Below, piece after piece: positions 46,251 through 57,676 of a DNA stretch of 64,000 nucleotides. The stretch covers positions 248,001-312,000 of the forward strand of contig JAJJXM010000034.1 in assembly GCA_024516155.1 (NCBI GenBank). Direction: 5' to 3'. The notes under the pieces were generated by a model. That model had not been told where the DNA came from. It searched no databases and saw only the letters and a list, made by a program, of their open reading frames with translations. Made by a program: the position numbers and the translations under genes. Positions within the stretch are counted from its first letter, which is position 1. Each line of letters begins with the position of its first letter. This DNA is from Pyronema omphalodes (taxonomy: Eukaryota; Ascomycota; Pezizomycetes; Pezizales; Pyronemataceae).

Positions 46251-48627
46251 ATGGCAAGTCAGGCGCCTCTTTCGAGAAGAAGCACGGCCACCACAGGAAG
46301 TACTCTTGGTAAGTTTGTGTCATATAAAACCGAGACAAACGGGTCAAGACTCATCATAATGTTCAGATGGATTCGGAGGTGTCAAACCAAGACTTTCGCT
46401 GCCAAAAAAGGGTATGATACCAAACGAAGGACAGCACCAGGTATGCAAGATCTGATCGATATTCCAGGCGACCGCGATCGGTCTCCAGCAGTGGATTGGA
46501 AGCAGGATATAAATCCAATGCGTCCACGATGCCTTGTGATAAACTACAAAGAAAAAGGTCTATAAATGTCCCTCTGGGTTCTATTGATACCGTAACTGAC
46601 TGGTTGTACTATAGAACCGGGACAAGACAAGCGCCGAACAGAAGCAGTTGAGGTGTACGACATCACAACCTTGAAGCGTGAATGCCGACGAGTACATCAG
46701 TCTTTTCAATTTATATTGCCTACACAACTGACTGCTCGTCACTAGAAACGCACTCCCAATGAACTCCGCTTCTTTCATATTCAAAACTGGCCCGACGGTA
46801 CCCGCTACTTGATCCAAAAATTTGAACTGCGTGGGGAACATGAAGACAATCTCACTGTTCTCCCTGGTTTCAACAAGTGGATTACCAAAGCCAAGCCCTC
46901 ACGTCGAGCGGGGAAGCCTCTGTTGGAAGCAAAGACCTTCAAGCTCTTAACCGATCCATGGCGTCAAATCAATAAATGTGCTGTCGGGCTCGACTTTTTG
47001 AAGAGATACAAATGCTCCGACTATTCCAGCCAAGAGATGAGCAAAGAAACTTGGGTTACAGGGTTGCAGGGGTACGATGATACGGATAATCCTGTGCTAC
47101 ATTCGAATGTGTTTGGACAAAGGATGGCAATGTATGTTCAATTTGCCAGCGCGGATGTTGAGGCTCCAGGAGAGGATATGCATATGAACAGTCCATACCC
47201 AGATGTGCCACTCGAGCAGGTATATGATAATGGGAATACGGTTATCTTGTTTGATAACTCGCATACTGGAAGCTGTCAAGATACCCTTGTTCCAGCAAGA
47301 GGAGAACTGGAAGCTAGATGGAGGCGTCTGCCATGGCATATCAGTTCCCGCAGCCCAACTTCGCCCGGAGGAGACGAGAAGGGCTTAACTAGTGACTGCA
47401 TGCGAGAGATTACTCAGGATATTTTCAAAGCCATTGCAAATGTTTGGGACGACCTATTAGACGCATCGTGGGAGCATGTTAGGTAACTATCCCACCCCCC
47501 TCAACCGATTCATTTTCACCTCATTTTTACTCACCAAAACCAGTATCTTGGAGGACAAAATCTTTGAGCACCCTGCCGATGAATCACGCGCCCCTGAGCT
47601 CTGGCGCAACTCTGCTAAATGGCTCGTCTACGAAAAATTGATGTACGGCCATCAAGACGCCATTCTGGATATGCAACAACATCTCGTCCGGTTAGACAAC
47701 GACACATCTGACGAAGGAATGTGGCTTCGAGAATCACCCACCGACTTCGAACGTCTCGCCAATCTGATCGAGGAGGACCTGGTCAAACGTACCCAAAATC
47801 TTTCTGAGCTAATGTACAAGAGCGTTGGAATCCGCGACTCCCGCGAATCCCTCCGTCTAGGGGCGTCTATGTGGCGTTTGTCGTGGATAACCTTCATCTT
47901 CCTTCCCTTGACGTTCCTTACGTCCTTCTTAGGTATGAACGTCGATACTTTCAGAGATAATCCCCCCATCAAATGGTACTTTATCTCTGCCGTCCCCTTC
48001 ATGTTGATCGTCCTCATATTCTGGTACCTCCTAAAACACTGGTTCGCCAAATCTCGACAAATGCCTTTACAACGTGGGGCATACGAAGCCCTATTCACTG
48101 AGCTTCAAACACAGCGTTCTGAGCTCTGGACACGCACTGGACCAAAGGATATGGTTCACCCAGCAGACCGAATGAGTAAAATTAAATGGCACCTCATCCG
48201 TCGTTGGACTACAGGGGATGCAATTCCACGAGCTTCTGGTGTTGGCCAAGATGATGAACCGATTGGGCAATGGAATAGGATGAAGAGATACTTGATACAA
48301 AGATGGACGAATGAGATTGAGCTAGCACCGATGGACGCGGATCTCGAGGCTGGAAGGGCACTTATTAATGCGGTTGTAAAGACCACTCTCCCACCCGTAG
48401 TAGGAGAGAGTGAGACGGATATTGCGGATGACGGGAGTGAGAGGAATTCGAGAGTTATGGTAGAGGAGATTTCGGAGGACAGTAATGGAGTGATGACGGA
48501 CGAGGGGCCGGTTCCTCCAGTGGGGTTGGGAGTAAAGGAGGTGGATTGGGCAACGGATACGGGGGGATGTGTGCAGGAGATGGGTCCGGAGGGGGTACTA
48601 AGCAAGGAGGGAAAAAAGAATCAATAA
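46251..48627 (+). CDS. fungal CorA-like divalent cation transporter
   Basis: Six exons: 46251-46308, 46367-46411, 46468-46557, 46615-46691, 46746-47482 and 47544-48627 (2091 bases, 696 residues). All introns are 54-61 bases and in phase. Removing them restores continuous family-like text, for example PKKGDRDRSPAVDW and DITTLKRECRRKRTPNELRFFHIQNW. The C-terminal third carries two membrane spans, WITFIFLPLTFLTSFLGMN and WYFISAVPFMLIVLIFWYLL. The GMN motif at the end of the first span is the hallmark of the CorA/Alr1 magnesium channel superfamily, which works as a pentamer. The tail is acidic and probably cytoplasmic. The closest relatives are the large, poorly characterised fungal CorA-like family with a long N-terminal cytosolic domain. 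Transport of Mg2+ or other divalents is inferred from family. Confidence 0.87.
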
Positions 48628-48894
48628 TGGTAGGGGTGGATTTTCAGGGGATGGTTCGAAAGAAGGAACAAGCGTAGTATGTTACTTCGACGCATGATGG
48701 GAGTTCTGGGTAAGTCCGATTGAATTTACATAACTTGTAGATATGCGGTTTCTTTTTTTTTTTTGTTTAGATAGATACCAAATTACCATCACTTCTGCAT
48801 GCTCCAGGAATAACAACGGGTTTACTTTTAGTCGCAGAGGTTGATACTCTAGACTGATGCGATAATGATTATCTCTTAGTCATCTGTTGCACGA
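48628..48894. other. intergenic, CorA-like gene 3' flank
   Basis: Three-prime flank with a T-rich tract. No other feature was seen. Confidence 0.4.
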
Positions 48895-49294
48895 TCACTC
48901 TCGAGGTTCCAATACTGGCTTGCTCTGTGCCTTCCATTCTAAAACTTTTGGATGAACAACAGCGCGGTAAATCTTACCATCATCACTAATCAGTGACCGG
49001 ACACTACCGATCAAGCTTGCGTACTTCACTGCAAAGTATTCCGATTCAATATTTTTCCTTCCGTGATGCATTTCCACCCTATTTCTCCACGCCGAGTCAA
49101 CCGTAGATAAATCAATTCTTGTATGCACCAAATTTTTTAACCTTATTCATAGCAACAATAGCAAGGAGAGACTGAAGCAAAGAACATAAAGAAGAAACCG
49201 CAACAATGTAGGAGACGAATCTGTAGAGAGTAGGTGTATATTGCATACCCTTTTCTGGGGATATAATCTCATCATGCGAATAAAACAATATCAA
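48895..49294 (-). pseudogene. two-frame hypothetical coding segment
   Basis: Two adjoining minus-strand frames both look like protein. The 5' one has ATG at 49294 and includes FVSYIVAVSSLCSLLQSLLA, a possible membrane span, then IVAMNKVKKF. About there the coding look moves to another frame that reads IDLSTVDSAWRNRVEMHHG, ESEYFAVKYASLIGSVRSL and DGKIYRAVVHPKVLEW to the stop at 48895. No intron of workable size joins them, so a single-base indel in a former or diverged gene is the likely explanation. The poly(A) tract lies just upstream. No family recognised. Confidence 0.33.
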
Positions 49295-49326
49295 TTGACA
49301 AGTTTCCCTCCTCTAAACTCAAACTG

Positions 49327-49329
<3 letters not shown>

Positions 49330-49368
<39 letters not shown>
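49330..49368. repeat. poly(A) tract, 39 bases
   Basis: Uninterrupted run of 39 A on the plus strand. It could be the trace of a retroposed tail, but I found no adjacent retroelement or flanking duplication. Only 35 bases upstream of the start of the minus-strand coding segment. Confidence 0.92.
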
Positions 49369-49371
<3 letters not shown>

Positions 49372-50172
49372 AGCGTTTTTTGCAAACCTAAACACGAACA
49401 GATTTTTCGGGTTCTGCGAATTGTGATCCCAACCACTTCAACTCAACCCTAAAAAATCGCCGCCGCAGATGCCTCTGGGCAAAACCGCAAAACTGAAAAC
49501 CTCGGAAATAGCTAGTACAGATAATTTCTGCCTTCGTCATTTATACCCGTATCGGTGCTTATGTATAAAAAGCGTTCTAATTCGGGTCCTGGATGTCAGG
49601 GTGAAGCACAAGTTTTAACACACACAGCACGCAGTTCATTAGTCCTCTCTTCTTAATCTAATTAGTCCAAATCCCATGACATAATCCAACCGCTTACCAG
49701 GCAATCCAGCTCAATTGAAACTATGCTCTTTCAAATCCACCTCCATTTTCCTTGAACCAAGCAAACAGCAGCTCCGTTGCTCTTCTACTTCCATATACCG
49801 CCTTCCGCCTGCAGCACGACAATCGTATATTGAACCATGACATCTCCGGGAGAATGATTATGGGCAACCTCAAAACCTAGGAACATGGTAGTCGGAACTA
49901 ATCATAAAAGCGAACAACTAATCAGGTCCTTAGGTTCTCTCGGTTCACTGCGATGTGCTGCTCACTCAAAAATCCGAACGTTATACGGAGCTTGTGTAAG
50001 TATGGAAGCCGGTCCAAATAACAAAAGGCGTCATTTCTTCGGCAATAGGGTAGTATACTTACTAAACCAACGCCATGACTACTTCCCGAGACGCAGCAAC
50101 CGAGAAATCCAACCGAGAGCTTTGCTCATATATATACTCAGCTGAATCCACCTCAACCCTGCCCCCATCAAT
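49369..50172. other. intergenic
   Basis: No gene supported. A plus-strand frame from an ATG at 50075 runs into the first copy of the 208-bp repeat and could be part of the same former gene. Confidence 0.35.
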
Positions 50173-50588
50173 CCTGCAAGTATTACTTCTTCTGAACCCC
50201 ACCTGTGTATGTATTCTGTCGTCACTACTAATTTTTGGGGCTTATTACCTAACCCCGAAGTTCTTTATTTAAAACTCAAAGCTCAATTGTACCCGTAAGT
50301 GTAGTTGACGCTGACCCTTAGCTCATAGGCCTGTCCTTTGTTCTGTCAGCTTCATCCCAGGACAAATTCATACCACGAAGGCTTGCAGTGTTACTTCTGC
50401 TAAACCCCATTTTGGTATGTATTCTGTCGTCACTATTGATTTTTGGAGCCCAGTTCTCATCCCCGCAGTTCTTCATTTTGACACTCGAAGCTTTATAGCA
50501 CCTGGAAGTGGATGTAACGCTGACCCTTAGCTCATAGGTCTGAGATTTGCTCTTCCAGCTCCGTTATAAGACAACTTGACAGCACAAC
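50173..50588. repeat. diverged tandem duplication, ~208-bp unit
   Basis: Two copies at about 50173-50380 and 50381-50588, with an offset of 208-209 bases. Shared blocks include GTATGTATTCTGTCGTCACTA and GCTGACCCTTAGCTCATAGG. One frame is open through most of both copies and reads VLLLLNP..VCILSSLLIFGA, with conserved residues and several synonymous third-base changes. Each copy also holds an intron-like GTATGT..AG stretch of 54 bases. It ends about 60 bases before the F-box gene. Confidence 0.75.
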
Positions 50589-50648
50589 TCCATTCACCAA
50601 CCTTTCCACCGATATAGTTCTCGTATTTCGCTTGGAAAAGTCGCCTTC

Positions 50649-52272
50649 ATGAACCATCCCTACTCATTGGCGGATGTCAGAGGTAACTATTTCTCCTATT
50701 TATAATTAGCTGTGCTTAGCTGTAGCATGCTATGTTATTGATCGCTATATTAACATCACACCAGACTTTCTAGAAGACAGCCTCTTCCAGAAGTTACGGA
50801 CGAACCTCCAACCTAAAGTTGTAGACACAGCCATGGATCCCGCACAACTCCAACCTAAAGCTGTAGACACAGCCATGGATCTCGCACAACCCCAACTCGA
50901 TGCTACCGGAAGACAAATGCACTCGCCCAGCACCAGCTTACAAGCCGAAACACCCTTTGAAAAAGCCTCGCTTGATGTTTTGGCCTACATTACCGACTTT
51001 CTAGACCTCAGCGATGTCCGCAATTTATCGCTTGTGAATAAGCGGTCGCATACATTCTTCAACTACCGACTTTACCGCATGGCCATCAAAATGTCCCTGG
51101 AATGGCAGGGTTACGAGACGCACCGATTGAACCCGATCAACTCGGCTCTAATGCATGGATACCATCATGTGGTTTATAAACTCATCGAAATGGGATTTCC
51201 CATCAACCATGTTTTTCCCAAAAACCCATGTGTTCCAATCCACAATGGTTACAGAACCTCCGGGGTAGGAGTTAATACACTTGCCAATCCCAATATCCAA
51301 TGGTCGATTCTATTGACCGCCATTTATATGGGTAGAGTGGATATAGTCTCCATGTTTCTCAAAATGGGAGCGAAGGTTAACGGCAAATATAAGATTGATA
51401 TCGAGTGCAGCAGCCAGGATAATGAAAAATGGGGTGGATTAAAACTTTCGGCGGGGTTGTTAACACCTTTACATGTATCTCTGATCCAAGACAGATACAG
51501 TTATTACGATTGGTGTTCCGAGGATGGATTAGAAATGGTCCAACTACTAGTCAAGAAAGGTGCAGACATCAACGCACTTGGACCGCATGGAGTTACGCCT
51601 CTCTTGACTCACGCCTTTAACTACAACCACTACGGGTTTGAGGTCGATTTTACTGATGGCTCAATCAACGACCTCAAGGCTAGATATCTAATCTCAAAAG
51701 GTGCCCAGTTTACTGGAAACTCAATAATTGATAAAGTCTGGTTAACAAGAAGCATGCAACAATTCAACCCGCTAATGCTGAAGATTATTATTCTATTAAA
51801 AGACATTGCCAAAGACTGGCCCGCAGGGTTTACAGGGATATCACCTACGAACAACGCCAGCCCTGTACACCATATCCTCACGGTGTTACCTCAATCACCG
51901 GCTAGTCCTGTAGGAATTGCTCGATATTTTCACCGACGCATGGGAATGCATAAGATACAGTCACTTAGACTACTTCTTGGAGCAGGATTCTCTCCTAATC
52001 AGCAAGATGAAGAGGGGAGAAGCCTACTTCGTTATGCTGCGAGTCACTGTGGGTGTTATTTGGACGAGACTTGGGATGAGTCGACTTGCTTTGCGAAATT
52101 CTTGATCAGGAACGGTGCTGAGTATAATGAAAGGACTTTGGATTTTCAAGCCTTCCTTGCGTTGCGTATGAGGAAGTATTGTAAGACTATGATGAAATTG
52201 GAAATGACGGATATGAAGTATGGAAAGAAGGGGGTAGAACAAGTTTTAGAGATGATCAGAAGAACCTCGTAA
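50649..52272 (+). CDS. F-box and ankyrin-repeat protein
   Basis: Two exons: 50649-50682 and 50765-52272 (1542 bases, 513 residues). The 82-base intron (GTAACT..ACCAG) is supported because it fuses an ATG-initiated stretch, MNHPYSLADVR, in phase to DFLEDSLFQKLRTNL. Without it the gene would start at 50833 (479 residues). An F-box lies at about residues 84-123 (LDVLAYITDFLDLSDVRNL, LVNKRSHTFF), the Skp1-binding module of SCF ubiquitin ligases. Degenerate ankyrin repeats follow: YHHVVYKLIEMGFPINH, GRVDIVSMFLKMGAKVN, LEMVQLLVKKGADINALG and SLRLLLGAGFSPNQQDEEG. They would bind the substrate. Fungal genomes carry many such rapidly evolving copies; the target is unknown. The N-terminus contains a 14-residue direct repeat that includes the internal ATG. 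Confidence 0.82.
50806..50889 (+). repeat. 42-bp tandem duplication spanning an ATG
   Basis: Two copies (50806-50847 and 50848-50889) differ at only two positions, both C/T. In frame they give QPKVVDTAMDPAQL and QPKAVDTAMDLAQP. Each contains an in-frame ATG with the same upstream context ACAGCC, so an ATG and its initiation context exist twice. Very recent, given two mismatches in 42 bases. Confidence 0.9.
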
Positions 52273-52512
52273 GTAATCGATGAATGGATTGTTTCGGTTG
52301 GAGGGAGCGGGGTTTTTTTTTTTTCATTTTTCATTTTTCTAATCAGTCTTTTCCTTTCTAGTTTTTAATCTTCAATTTTCAACCTAAATTCGATGTTTTT
52401 TTTTTCTTTAATCTTCAATAAGTACACCGTGTACGTAGTTTCACGCTATGTACTTTTGATGTATATGTATATTAATTAATCATTCTACATAATCTATTAT
52501 CTCTCTCTGCTA

Positions 52513-52691
52513 AAGTATAAGTATAAGTATAAGTATAAGTATAAGTATAAGTATAAGTATAAGTATAAGTATAAGTATAAGTATAAGTATAAGTATAAGT
52601 ATAAGTATAAGTATAAGTATAAGTATAAGTATAAGTATAAGTATAAGTATAAGTATAAGTATAAGTATAAGTATAAGTATAAGTATAAGTA
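52513..52691. repeat. hexanucleotide array (AAGTAT)n, ~30 copies
   Basis: About 179 bases of perfect AAGTAT, followed by degenerate AAATAC/AAGTAGC derivatives to ~52755. Three minus-strand ORFs across it encode only dipeptide repeats and are artefacts. Confidence 0.95.
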
Positions 52692-52990
52692 GCAAATACA
52701 AATACAAGTAGCAAGTAGCAAGTAACAAGTAACAAATACAAGTAGCAAGTAGCAACACAAACCCCTTACCCAGCACATAAAGCACCGCTGTAACCTGGAT
52801 ATAAGACTTCAGACTTACATAGCCAACCTTTCTTTCGCTACAGCGCTGCTGAAGTCTGATTTTTTAGAGGTGGGTATATTGGGGTTTCATTATCGAGAGA
52901 AAGTTCCCTTGATTGGGGTTTTATAATAAACGGGATGTAAACTTAAAATCTAAAGCAATTTAGGGCATTCGAAAATATAAAAAGAATAAG

Positions 52991-53147
52991 TAATCCAAAG
53001 CATATCAACAGCATAACAACAGCAATCCAAAGCATATCAACAGCATATCAACACCAATCCCAAACATATCAACACCATATCAACACCATATCAACAGCAT
53101 ATCAACAGCATATCAACAGCACATCAACAGCACACTCATCACGCATC
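52991..53147. repeat. ~11-bp tandem repeat (CATATCAACAG)
   Basis: Imperfect repeats of CATATCAACAG/C with interspersed AATCCAAAG variants, more than ten units. Confidence 0.85.
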
Positions 53148-53392
53148 AATAAAGCCAAAAGAAAGGTATTCAACTCTTTTGTTTCAATTTTTAACAAAAA
53201 CTATAGTAATACCGATAATAAACAAACAACAAAGTAGGTATCATATCTTCCCCCAATCATTCATCGTAACACCACCATCACAAGAAATCCCCTTATCATC
53301 GCTTCCACATTCTTCATTATCATCCTCGTCTCTCCCCTTCTCCCCTTCTCCCCTTCTCCCTTTCTCCCCTTTCTCTTCTTTCTTAATCACCT

Positions 53393-53412
53393 CCCCCCCC
53401 CCCCCCCCCCCC
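53393..53412. repeat. poly(C) tract, 20 bases
   Basis: Run of 20 C located 30 bases past the exportin stop codon, so on the transcribed strand it is a G-run in the probable 3' UTR. Confidence 0.9.
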
Positions 53413-53441
53413 TCCAGCCTCCCCTCTTATCCACCACAATT

Positions 53442-56400
53442 CTAACCAAACATATCCCTCACCCCTCCCAAGTCCGGACTCGGCTGTCTAGTCCTCCATT
53501 TCTCCTCCTGCGCCGCCTGGGAAGACTGAGGTTTCGATTTCCCGACTTTTCTCGGCTGCAACTTGCCCCTCTCCGACATTGCCACACCTCTTAGTCCATC
53601 TAGAAGTTCGAGGAATAAGGCTCTTTGATGGCGGGTGGATTTTGCGAGGTGGAGGTGTTTGAAGGTTGCGTCGACCTGTGGGGTGTTAGTGGGGTTTTAT
53701 AGGGGAGAACAAAGGGAGGGGGATAAGAGGGGATAAAGTACCTTGGCTTCGGTAATACCGGGTAGTGATAATAGGAGGTTTCGGGGAGTAGGAGAGGAGG
53801 GGGAGTAGAGGAGACAGATGGTGGAGATTAGTTGGGCTAGGTCTTTTTGGACGTCGACGAAGTAGTCTTCATGCAGAGACTGGTGAATGTTAGCAGATGT
53901 TTATAAAATCCAATACCCAGGGCATCCTTTTTAGCCCCCAACCACCTAGGAATGGAAAAGAGGATAATAAAAGTGATATCCATCGGGGTAAGGGTGGTTC
54001 CACTTACATCAATCGCAGCCATCAAAACCTCCCTACAAATAAACTCCCTAATATCCCTTCTATCCCCTCTAAACTCAGGAACAATACTCCTAAAGACTCT
54101 AATAATAATACCACAGCATCTAGAATCTCTCATCCTTAAAGCATGAGTACAAAACAAGATAAGTGGTTCCAAAACCTCATCAGACGCCAAAATAAACTCT
54201 CTCATTCCCATTTCCTGGTCTCCGACAGTTCTCATTTCAGGTAGCTGTACACTAGACGGCACCTGACCTTGTCCTGAACCGATTCCTTCTCCGGGTCTTT
54301 GGGGATCTAATAATCCAGCAACGATCAAAACAGCAGTATAAGTCAACTGCCGAAGAATTGATTCTTCTTTCATTTCCTCTGCCAAGCCTCCCTCAGTAGT
54401 AGTACCCATAGCACCACCATCACCCCCAGCAGCAGCTTGTCTAGCTATTATCTCCTGCCACTCCCCGGCCACTTTCTGATCCACCTGTCTAAAAAGGGCG
54501 CTTAGAAGCGGGGTTAAAAAGTGTTTCCGATAAGCGACCGGACAATCATCAATGATATATCTTGTCATATTCAACAGGATGCTCATCTGATGAGACGACA
54601 AAGCATGGGCGTCATTGAACAACGCCATAGCAAGGGGACCAGGAAGTTCGGAAAGACCGTAGAAATGAATATCTAACCGTGACATACACCAAAGGATTGA
54701 GTAGCAGCTTTCTCGTACCATACGAATAGCGCCGCGGATTGATGATGCTAATCCCTCCAATGTGTTTTTTGTCTTTGTGACGTTTTCGTAAAAATCATCT
54801 CGACTGCCGGTGCTGATTCCAGCTTGCCAGAAACGGTCGGTGAGGATCTTCTTGATGACGGGCTGCGTCTCAAGAGGAAGGTTGGACCAGTTAGCTGCAT
54901 TATGGAAGCCATGGGCGTGGGTTAGAAATTTGAGGAGGTTGGGGAGAATCAAAGGGATGGCGTCGTGCCAGAGAGTACAGGCAATGTTGTAAACATTGCT
55001 AGGGCGTTTAACCTTCTCTGTGCTCACCGCGATAAACGCCTTGGTGGCACGGATTGGTAGGAGTTTAAATTTATCAGTTAATTCGGCTTGGAGTTGCTGA
55101 CCTTCCGCATCGAGAGGGAATGTCGAAAAGTCGGCAATCTCGTGAGCCCGACGAGAAATCAGGTAATCCTTAACCTTTTCCAGGCCGAGGAGGTGGCAGA
55201 ACCCTTGGAAGGAATCTAGGGCTGATGTCATGGAAGGATCTATCCAACCGGCCTTGACGGGTGTCATGTAGCTCTCCAACCGCTGTTGTCTAGTTTCCGG
55301 GTCTAGGTTCTTGGTGCGGTGGTTGATGGTGAATAAAAAGGTATGGAAAGCAATCTTGGTACGATCATCGACGTTGTCCCCAGCAGCAATTTCAGCAATC
55401 TTGGCAGAGAGCTGGTCGTAGACCACCATTAGGTGGTCTGGCATCTTCATAGCCAATCGCTGAATCTCAGTGGTGCAAACATTGGTGAGTTCCTTAAGGG
55501 CATCCATGTAGGCAGGATTCTGAGGGTACTCTGGCGGACGTGTCAATAAGATATGCTCAAGAATTTTGAACATTAAATCTGCGCGGTTCTCCAATGCAGT
55601 AGTGGAGAAGGTAACCATCAACTGGATTACACGGCGCTTGATCAAGGGGTCGTCGAAATTCTTTGCCAGGATTTGTTGGCACCATGTCTCCAAGTTTTGG
55701 TTGAGCTCATCTTGACCGGGAGCCTAGAGATATTAGAGGGAGTGATATCGGATGATGATGGTGACTCACAGGAACAGCCTCGAGGGCATTAGCATCGGAC
55801 CATTTCATGTATCCCTTCAAGGCAGCTTCCACAACAGAAAATTGTGCATCAACAAGAAGAAATGGCATTTCATTCTTTTTATACCGCTCAACTGTTATTT
55901 ATTAGAGGATGCTGTGAAACCTGAGGTGTTGAACTTACAGGTAAATGGAGGGTGGTTTGCATAAAGGTTGTTGAGGATGTTGTCAACATTACTAATGATG
56001 AAGGGAAAGGCTTCGAATGGACGACGGTGGGTGATGCTTTCGACTACAGAGCTACAAAAGCGGCGGTAGTTTCCAAGGAAGGCGTGACGCTCAGGAATGG
56101 TATCCAAATCCTCGTTGAGGAAAAGGACGGAGGGGTCCTCACTGTCTTCGCCCATGTTTTCGTACTAAATGATATTAGCCGGAGAATAGCCAGGATAGTA
56201 ATAAATCCTTACTCTGATTAGTCGGGTAGTTGCAAGCTCCAACAACTGAGGAGTAAACTGCTGGACAGCCTCGTGCTGACTCATTGATTCAGACCGGAGA
56301 ATCTTGGTCCACAGGTTCAATGCAGGTATCGAGACGGCCAAGCTGCTATGGCTGGCAATCATAAACGCCAGACGCAAGAATCCCGCCTCGTCAACTTCTG

Positions 56401-57676
56401 CCGGCAACCCACCCGGTGAACTACTCTTGTCCTCAATAAAACTGCCCAAATTGGAGATCATCTATGACGGTCAGTCATGGAACACTCTATCGGATCACAT
56501 TTTCTACCTCAGAGAATCGTTTCAGGAACATATAACGTTCCTCATTAATATCGTTAGGATCAACCGGGACCCAATTGAAAATGTTTTTAAGTAGTTCTAC
56601 GGTCTGAGCATGGTACATTGGAAAGACGAGGTTCGTGAAATCCTCGTCCTCGAAGAATGGTTTGGAGAATAACATGTGTAGACATTCTGTTGCAATCTTG
56701 TTTCATTAGCTGAATTCTTAATGCATTTTGATTTAGTTACCATCTGCACTGCTGTGCTTTCAACCATCAATGACCGCCCAACCACCTCGACAACCTTTGC
56801 TACGGCAACAGCCCTAAAACGATCAGCGGGGACGGGCACTGGGGGATCATGCAAAACATACTTCGAAATCGACCAGCTCATACACGCCTTTAGTACTCCG
56901 ATAATCTTGATCGAACAAGCTTCTGCCGCAGAATTCTCCTTGACTCCTGCATCCAGAGCTTCCTCTAGTAGCCGTACTAGCCTGATCAACCACCCATCCT
57001 CTCCGCATCTCACTACATTAGAGGTCCCTACGCTATCTCTCTGCGGATAGTAGGTGTCAAAAACGATTTGCGGGGTAAACACATCAAAACACGCCTTGCT
57101 CAACGGAGTATTCCTCATACCCGCCACAGAGTCCTCCCGGTTGAAGACATCATCCACCAACGTTTCCAAAACAAAGAGCACCAAATCTCTCTGGGCAGCA
57201 TTAGGCTGACGTGCAGCATTTTCCCAGAGCCTCACGAGTAGTTCATCCATATCCAGCCACTCATTATCCCACTGCCGTTTAGCCACCTCCACCCATAGCT
57301 GAGCGATTTTGTTCCTTAGGTATGTGGGATCGTTATTGTTGACATTTTCCGCGAGTGCGAGGATCCAATTTCTGACAGTTGTAGATTCAGAGACGGTATA
57401 ATCCGGCCAAGCATATCTGAGAGCATTCTCCAAAAGCAGTAGTCCAAAGTGCCTTACCACAGGTTCAAGACTCTGATCATGCGCGAGCTTAAACCCATGG
57501 AAAGGCGCTTCCTTCTCCCCCTTCGCAGCTTCTAGAAATGCACCAGCATTTTTTCTGGCGTCGTTTGAAGAGTGGGGATCGTATACTATATGTAATGCCG
57601 CTTTAAGTTGCTGAAGTGCGTGTGGTTGTTGCCCACCGTTCTCGGTCGTTGCGCCGGCTTCAACCCCGCCGTTCAT
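53442..57676 (-). CDS. MSN5: exportin-5/Msn5-type karyopherin
   Basis: Eight exons: 57676-56741, 56696-56508, 56461-56213, 56164-55939, 55891-55770, 55723-54008, 53879-53742 and 53675-53442 (3810 bases, 1269 residues). Five introns are 44-48 bases, then 128 and 66; all are GT..AG and in phase. The protein is all-helical HEAT-repeat text: LEPVVRHFGLLLLENALRYAW, LRNKIAQLWVEVAKRQW and DLVLFVLETLVDDVFNRED near the N-terminus, LDSFQGFCHLLGLEKVKDYL in the middle. The C-terminal end has SLHEDYFVDVQKDLAQLI and ends DLGGVRDMFG. Architecture and length (yeast Msn5 is ~1224 residues) fit the exportin-5/Msn5 family. These carry phosphorylated transcription factors and some RNAs out of the nucleus with Ran-GTP. 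The short tail exon was found only by splicing and reads as expected for the family. Confidence 0.9.

Larger units (their letters stand above)
52273..53441. other. intergenic, repeat-rich
   Basis: Three-prime flanks of the convergent F-box (plus) and exportin (minus) genes. Holds the AAGTAT array, an ~11-bp repeat, pyrimidine-rich DNA (53330-53380) and a C20 run. No gene seen. Confidence 0.55.

Noticed and set aside
49330..49368. Poly(A) tail of a LINE or retroposed gene
   Set aside because: No reverse transcriptase text, no 3' UTR-like sequence on the correct side and no visible target-site duplication.
52472..52785. Three overlapping minus-strand ORFs of dipeptide repeats
   Set aside because: All three frames stay open because the AAGTAT array contains no stop; no flanking coding signal.
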